A stretch of 9,499 nt of DNA. Origin: Schlesneria sp043746775 (GTDB lineage: Bacteria > Planctomycetota > Planctomycetia > Planctomycetales > Planctomycetaceae). The position numbers and the translations under genes are program-made. Shown one piece after another: positions 6,401 through 9,499 of this stretch. The notes under the pieces are model-generated. The model saw nothing but the letters and a program-made list of their open reading frames with translations, did not search any database and had not been told where the DNA came from. Positions within the stretch are counted from its first letter, which is position 1. Each line of letters begins with the position of its first letter. The DNA lies in assembly GCA_043746775.1 (NCBI GenBank), contig JAYTQJ010000347.1:1-9499 (forward strand), read 5' to 3'.

Positions 6401-6442
6401 TAGTACGAGGTAGTTCCGGCCGCGCGGAGTGAGGGATGCGGG

Positions 6443-7381
6443 GTGATGCAGACGGTGTTGAATCATTTGGGGCGGGCTGTGACGGTGGGAGTCGCCGTCT
6501 GTTTGCTGCTGGTGTGTGTGGGTGTCTATTGGGGACAGAACTACACGACGGTTTCGCGAGCGAGTGACATCGCGCTGGCTGTCGAGGCTGATTTGGCGAT
6601 GGCTCACGAAGAGGGCGTGCAGGCTCACGCGACGGCTGCGGAGGAAGGGGCTTCGCGCGCGTCTCGTCGATCGGTGGCGAAGAAGATCGTGGCGAAGCGG
6701 CGTGCGGGATTGGGGATCGGAGATCGCGGGCACAGCACTGTTTACGAAGCGTCTTTCCCCGAGTTCCCAGCGACATCACCGTTCCTGCGTGACGTGAACC
6801 AGATCATCGGCGCGGGCCATTCGTCGGACATGGCCGAGTTCACCGAGGTCGATTGGTCACTCGTGTGGGATGAGCTGCGCGAGCCGACGCGGTCGAATCG
6901 GGAGTGGTCGGGCATCGTCTCGACTGACGTGCTGTGTGCAACCGACAAGGCCGTCAGTCTGTTGGAGCATCGCTGGGAAGACACGGGCGGGGCGCATGGC
7001 AACCCGTGGTTTGTCTCACGCAACTTCATCGAGGACGGCGGGAAGGCTCGCGCACTGACGTTGGCCGAGTTGTTTGATCCTTCCTCCGCGTGGGCCGAGC
7101 ATCTCGTCGCGTTCTGTGCGAACGATCTGTGTCGTCAGGGAGCGAGCTATCTCACGCCGCCAGATCCCTCGGATCCCAACGCCGTCACTCGCACGGTCTC
7201 GCTCGAAATGGACGATCTCACCACGTTCGGCCTCACTTCCACCGGCCTCTGGATTTTCTTCGGGCCGTATCACGTCGGGACCTACGCGGAAGGAAACTAC
7301 TCGGTGAAAGTGCCGTATGCCGAGCTGAAACCGTTCCTCACCGCATACAGCCCGGCGCGGTTGTTTCTTCAGGCTGAGTGA
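6443..7381 (+). CDS. Membrane-anchored DUF3298/RsiV-like protein
   Basis: This is a 312-residue protein with one N-terminal membrane segment (about residues 14-32, VGVAVCLLLVCVGVYWG) and an extracytoplasmic C-terminal domain. Residues about 98-180 resemble the DUF4163-type half (VYEASFPEF, then LLEHRWED). Residues 182-300 show DUF3298 features: GGAHGN at 182-187, LTLAELFD, FFGPYHVGTYAEG at 272-284 and VKVPYAELKPFL at 288-299. This pair of domains is also found in RsiV, the anti-sigma factor that binds lysozyme, and in peptidoglycan deacetylase PdaC; no enzyme or anti-sigma domain is visible here. An Ala/Arg/Lys-rich linker (about 60-90) joins membrane segment and domain. The start may be GTG 6443 or ATG 6446; GAGGG at 6431-6435 suits either. 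Its function is unknown, and binding to an envelope ligand is only a guess. It is separated from the M56 gene by 400 bp of repeats, so co-transcription is uncertain. Confidence 0.85.
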   Translation: MMQTVLNHLGRAVTVGVAVCLLLVCVGVYWGQNYTTVSRASDIALAVEADLAMAHEEGVQAHATAAEEGASRASRRSVAKKIVAKRRAGLGIGDRGHSTVYEASFPEFPATSPFLRDVNQIIGAGHSSDMAEFTEVDWSLVWDELREPTRSNREWSGIVSTDVLCATDKAVSLLEHRWEDTGGAHGNPWFVSRNFIEDGGKARALTLAELFDPSSAWAEHLVAFCANDLCRQGASYLTPPDPSDPNAVTRTVSLEMDDLTTFGLTSTGLWIFFGPYHVGTYAEGNYSVKVPYAELKPFLTAYSPARLFLQAE

Positions 7382-7543
7382 CGAGTGGGTGGCAAACAAT
7401 CGGCCGCCGCCTCGTTGGTCATCGTGACGGTGCGTTTTGTTGTTGCGGTGCGCAATCTGGGTGAGCGGTGCCGTCTTCAAAACGACAACGTGATCTGCAA
7501 GACCAGCACACTTTTTCATACCGTTCCGACAGACCACTCCTCC

Positions 7544-7622
7544 ATTTTTCTGCCGCTTTCTTTCTGTCTTCTTCTGCCTGCAAGACTGAGACAGGGAGAC
7601 AGAAAGAGAGCGGCAGAAAGAT
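7544..7622. repeat. Pyrimidine/purine-biased inverted repeat
   Basis: The 26-bp arms (7544-7569 and 7597-7622) match at 24 positions, around a 27-bp loop. The left arm is almost all pyrimidine (TTTCTGCCGCTTTC, then TTTCTGTCT) and the right arm almost all purine. It lies about 160 bp after the DUF3298 gene. The 7382-7543 stretch before it shows no gene or clear signal. It could act as a terminator-like hairpin, but no T-run follows the right arm on the + strand. Confidence 0.8.
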
Positions 7623-7718
7623 AAGAGGGATGCGCCCGCCGAAAGTAGTTGTTCCGTTCCCGTGGGGGACGCTCGTTGGTGAGGAATTGGGGGGCAGAGA
7701 CTGATCCCGCCTCCTTTT

Positions 7719-7833
7719 GGAGTGCGGCGGCTCGACGCCGCTTTTGGATTTTTGTTTCTGGTCTTCAGACTTCGGCAGCGGCAACAGGAGAGAAGGTGAG
7801 AGAAACAAAAGCGGCGTCGAGCCGCCGCACTCC
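7719..7833. repeat. Second-family inverted repeat element (GGAGTGCGGCGG type)
   Basis: Perfect 28-bp arms lie at 7719-7746 and 7806-7833, starting GGAGTGCGGCGGCTCGACG and ending with the complement. Inside, TTTTGTTTCT (7750-7759) also pairs with AGAAACAAAA (7801-7810), overlapping the inner end of the right arm. The arms share nothing with the AAAGTAGCC family. It sits directly beside copy C of that family, in the gap between two convergent genes. Open frames across it are by-products of the palindrome. Confidence 0.9.
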
Positions 7834-7852
7834 CAAGGGGAGTTCCTCAGGA

Positions 7853-7956
7853 GCCTTCATCGCTCCGCGTGAAGAGAGCCGAACGTGGAATGACGCTGTT
7901 TCCCGCGTCTTCGGGTCGCTGGTGACTCGGCTGACTTCACGCGGAGCGATGAAGGC
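7853..7956. repeat. Palindromic interspersed repeat, copy C
   Basis: The 30-bp arms (7853-7882 and 7927-7956) match except for two bases. The right end continues as CGACTTTTGGCGG, close to the family terminus, but the left terminus (AAAGTA) is replaced by CTCAGGA. From 7853 to 7949 it aligns without gaps to the copy at the right window edge (9403-9499) with 6 differences in 97 bases, loop included. The loop contains its own near-palindrome. With the two preceding repeats it fills most of the 7382-8016 gap, which holds no supported gene. Confidence 0.9.
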
Positions 7957-8016
7957 GACTTTTGGCGGGCACCTCAAGAGCAAGTAAGACTCTCGGGCGG
8001 AAGAGAAGCTGAAGCG

Positions 8017-9228
8017 TTACGAGTTCGTAGAACCGAGCATCTGTGCGACACGCAGTCCAGTGGCGGGGGCCATCGATAGGCCGAGCATGTTGTGGCCGGC
8101 GGCGATGATGATGTTCGGGCGCGAGGGACTGTGGCGGATGATCGGCAGGCTGTCGGGAGTCATTGGCCGCCAGCCGTACCATTGTTCGACGACAGGTTCG
8201 GCGGTCGGTTCGATCAAGTAGTGACTCGCTCCCGCACGGAGCATCTCGATCTTGCGCGGGCTGATCGTCTGGTCGTAGCCTGCGAACTCCATGATCGAAC
8301 CCAGGCGATAGCCCGACTGCATCGGCGTCACGCCAACGCGATGCTCTTCAAAAATCAACGGGATCGTCGGGCAGACTTTCGGGCGAGCCATCGTGATCGA
8401 GTAGCCCTTGCCCGGTTGAATGGGAACCTTGCAGCCGAGTTCTCGATTGAGGAGCGGCGTCCACGCACCGGTCGCGACGACGAAGGCTTCGGCGGGAAGT
8501 TCGCCCTTCGTCGTGAGGGCCGCTGCCGCGCGAGATGACTCGACGGATGAGAAGCCGGTGAGTTCGCAGTGTTCCAGCACGGTGACGCCACGCGCTTCGA
8601 GCAGCCGCCGCCACGATGACATCAGTTTGTCGGGCCTCAGGTGCGCGTCTCCTTCGTAATGCCAACCGCCTGCCAAGCCGAGCTTCAGCGCCGGCTCGAG
8701 CTTCGCCACGTCATCGCCGTCGTAACGCACGGCGCGCATCCCGAATTGTTCGCCAAGCAACTGATCGGTGTGCGCGTAATGGTCCATCGCGGCTTGAGTC
8801 AAGAACGGAAAGAGTAACCCGCGCGTCTGCCATTCGGCGTCGAGTGACTCGGTGGCGAACAGTTCGTCGTACAGACGGCGCGAGGTGTTGAGCAACTCCT
8901 GAATCGTGCGGCCCGCTGCCAGCATGTCTCGCTCGTTGCAGCGGCGAGCGAACTGAAGCAGCCAGCTCCACAAGGCGGGATCGAAGCGGGGCTTGATCGA
9001 AAACGCTGAGTTCGGGCTGAGCATCGCCTTCATCGTCTTGGCCATCACACCGGGGCCCGCCAGCGGCAAGACGTGACTCGGACAGACAAAGCCGCAGTTC
9101 GCGTGAGACGCCCCGCCTGCGAAGCGGCCTTTCTCGGCAATCGTCACGTCCCAGCCCGACTTGTTGAGGTAATAGGCGCATGCCGTCCCGATGACTCCAC
9201 CACCAATGACGATCACACGCTGAGGCAC
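8017..9228 (-). CDS. dadA: FAD-dependent D-amino acid dehydrogenase (DadA-type DAO family)
   Basis: From the GTG at 9228 this is a 403-residue flavoenzyme. RVIVIGGGVIG (GGGVIG at residues 9-14) is the FAD-binding Rossmann motif, with E32 at the end of the second strand. GGASHANCGF (38-47), followed by the proline-rich PSHVLPLAGPG stretch, is characteristic of DadA. YGWRPMTPDSLPII (351-364) and AGHNMLGLSMAPATG (377-391) form the C-terminal FAD-contacting part. Family members oxidise D-amino acids to 2-oxo acids and pass electrons to the respiratory chain; substrate here cannot be read, and related DAO enzymes (glycine or hydroxyproline oxidases) are alternatives. The frame is open to an ATG at 9315, but that start lacks a Shine-Dalgarno and adds 29 residues with no recognisable signal ahead of the Rossmann strand, so the internal GTG is preferred. 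It is convergent with the DUF3298 gene. The symbol is a family-level assignment. Confidence 0.9.
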   Translation of the reverse strand: MPQRVIVIGGGVIGTACAYYLNKSGWDVTIAEKGRFAGGASHANCGFVCPSHVLPLAGPGVMAKTMKAMLSPNSAFSIKPRFDPALWSWLLQFARRCNERDMLAAGRTIQELLNTSRRLYDELFATESLDAEWQTRGLLFPFLTQAAMDHYAHTDQLLGEQFGMRAVRYDGDDVAKLEPALKLGLAGGWHYEGDAHLRPDKLMSSWRRLLEARGVTVLEHCELTGFSSVESSRAAAALTTKGELPAEAFVVATGAWTPLLNRELGCKVPIQPGKGYSITMARPKVCPTIPLIFEEHRVGVTPMQSGYRLGSIMEFAGYDQTISPRKIEMLRAGASHYLIEPTAEPVVEQWYGWRPMTPDSLPIIRHSPSRPNIIIAAGHNMLGLSMAPATGLRVAQMLGSTNS

Positions 9229-9236
9229 GAACGAAT

Positions 9237-9242
9237 CTCCTA
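9237..9242 (-). promoter_or_regulatory. Ribosome binding site that decides the DadA start
   Basis: On the minus strand GTAGGAG precedes ATTCGTTC and then GTG at 9228, a GGAG core at 8-base spacing. It favours the GTG start over the ATG at 9315. Confidence 0.6.
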
Positions 9243-9396
9243 CGGTTTGAATCAGGCGGCTTGAATCTGGTGAGCCGGGTGCCGTGAGGCCAATGGCATT
9301 TACTTTACGGCTCATCCGGCGTTTCGGGGAGGTCTCTGAAGATGGCGTCCCGTTCCCGCAGAAATCGGTTTCGTCGGATGAAAGACGTTTCCGCCA

Positions 9397-9499
9397 AAAG
9401 TAGCCTTCCTCGCTCCGCGTGAAGAGAGCCGAACGCGGAATGACGCTGCTTCCCGCGTACTCGGGTCGCTGGTGACTCGGCTCACTTCACGCGGAGCGA
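9397..9499. repeat. Palindromic interspersed repeat, copy D, cut by the window edge
   Basis: It begins AAAGTAGCC, preceded by CCGCCA, and the right arm is cut off in GCGGAGCGA at the window end. The loop is nearly the same as that of copy C. The full left terminus here, together with the right flank of copy C, suggests that the complete family end reads about CCGCCAAAAGTAGCC. It lies upstream of the DadA-type gene. Confidence 0.9.

Noticed and set aside
6396..6417. BlaI-type operator upstream of the DUF3298 gene (CTAGTAGTACGAGGTAG)
   Set aside because: It vaguely resembles TAC/GTA half-sites but has no clean dyad and does not match the array at 97-140.
6222..6779. 185-residue open frame on the - strand
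   Set aside because: It runs over two repeats and the start of the DUF3298 gene; composition is Pro/Ser/Arg-rich with no domain.
1137..7956. CRISPR array formed by the recurring repeats
   Set aside because: The copies are kilobases apart, long and palindromic, with no regular spacers and no cas genes.
7765..7983. 72-residue open frame on the - strand
   Set aside because: It is the reverse reading of copy C, again giving the KVAFIAPRE...SRGAMKA pattern; no ribosome binding site or non-repeat domain is visible.
7649..7987. 112-residue open frame on the + strand
   Set aside because: It is made almost wholly of the two palindromic repeats (7719-7833 and 7853-7956). The palindrome is stop-free in this frame, so the open frame is expected by structure; the peptide contains the same IAPRE/SRGAMKAT pattern as the other repeat copies.

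Overview
The window reads as chromosomal DNA of a planctomycete (Planctomycetota). The signs are a BlaI-type repressor paired with a very large M56 (BlaR1-type) membrane metalloprotease whose C-terminus carries several secreted-type domains, a fairly high GC content, and a dense load of palindromic interspersed repeats. No rRNA, tRNA, CRISPR array, phage gene or intact transposase gene was seen.

Layout. Positions 1-183 hold no complete gene; the distal part carries a compact array of repeated and inverted motifs, probably the operator/promoter of the first gene. 184-567 (+) is a BlaI/MecI/CopY-family repressor. 568-881 is filled by a nested, three-level palindromic REP-like element. 882-6038 (+) is a 1718-residue M56 peptidase fusion: a BlaR1-like membrane and HELAH protease part, then a putative extracytoplasmic region with an alpha-helical domain, an LptA/OstA-like beta domain, a first LVGxWK module, a small beta domain, a cupredoxin-like/regulatory-like module, a TPR-like stretch and a second LVGxWK module. 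6039-6442 holds two hairpin repeats from different families. 6443-7381 (+) is a membrane-anchored DUF3298/RsiV-like protein. 7382-8016, between convergent genes, holds three different hairpin repeats. 8017-9228 (-) is a DadA-type FAD-dependent D-amino acid dehydrogenase. The window ends inside another repeat copy.

How the genes may work together. By analogy with BlaI/BlaR1, the M56 protein would sense something outside the cytoplasmic membrane through its large C-terminal region, and its cytoplasmic HELAH domain would then relieve repression by the BlaI-type protein, which probably also controls the pair through the operator-like array at 97-140. The signal is unknown; nothing shows it is a beta-lactam. 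The neighbouring RsiV-like protein and D-amino acid dehydrogenase would fit an envelope or peptidoglycan theme, but that link is inference from proximity.

The most striking observation is a palindromic repeat family with four copies here (1137-1228, 6132-6247, 7853-7956, and 9397 to the edge). One copy lies in frame inside the M56 gene and adds about 31 residues to the loop between predicted membrane segments 2 and 3. A second, unrelated repeat-like hairpin also seems to be read in frame in the same gene near 3912-3963.
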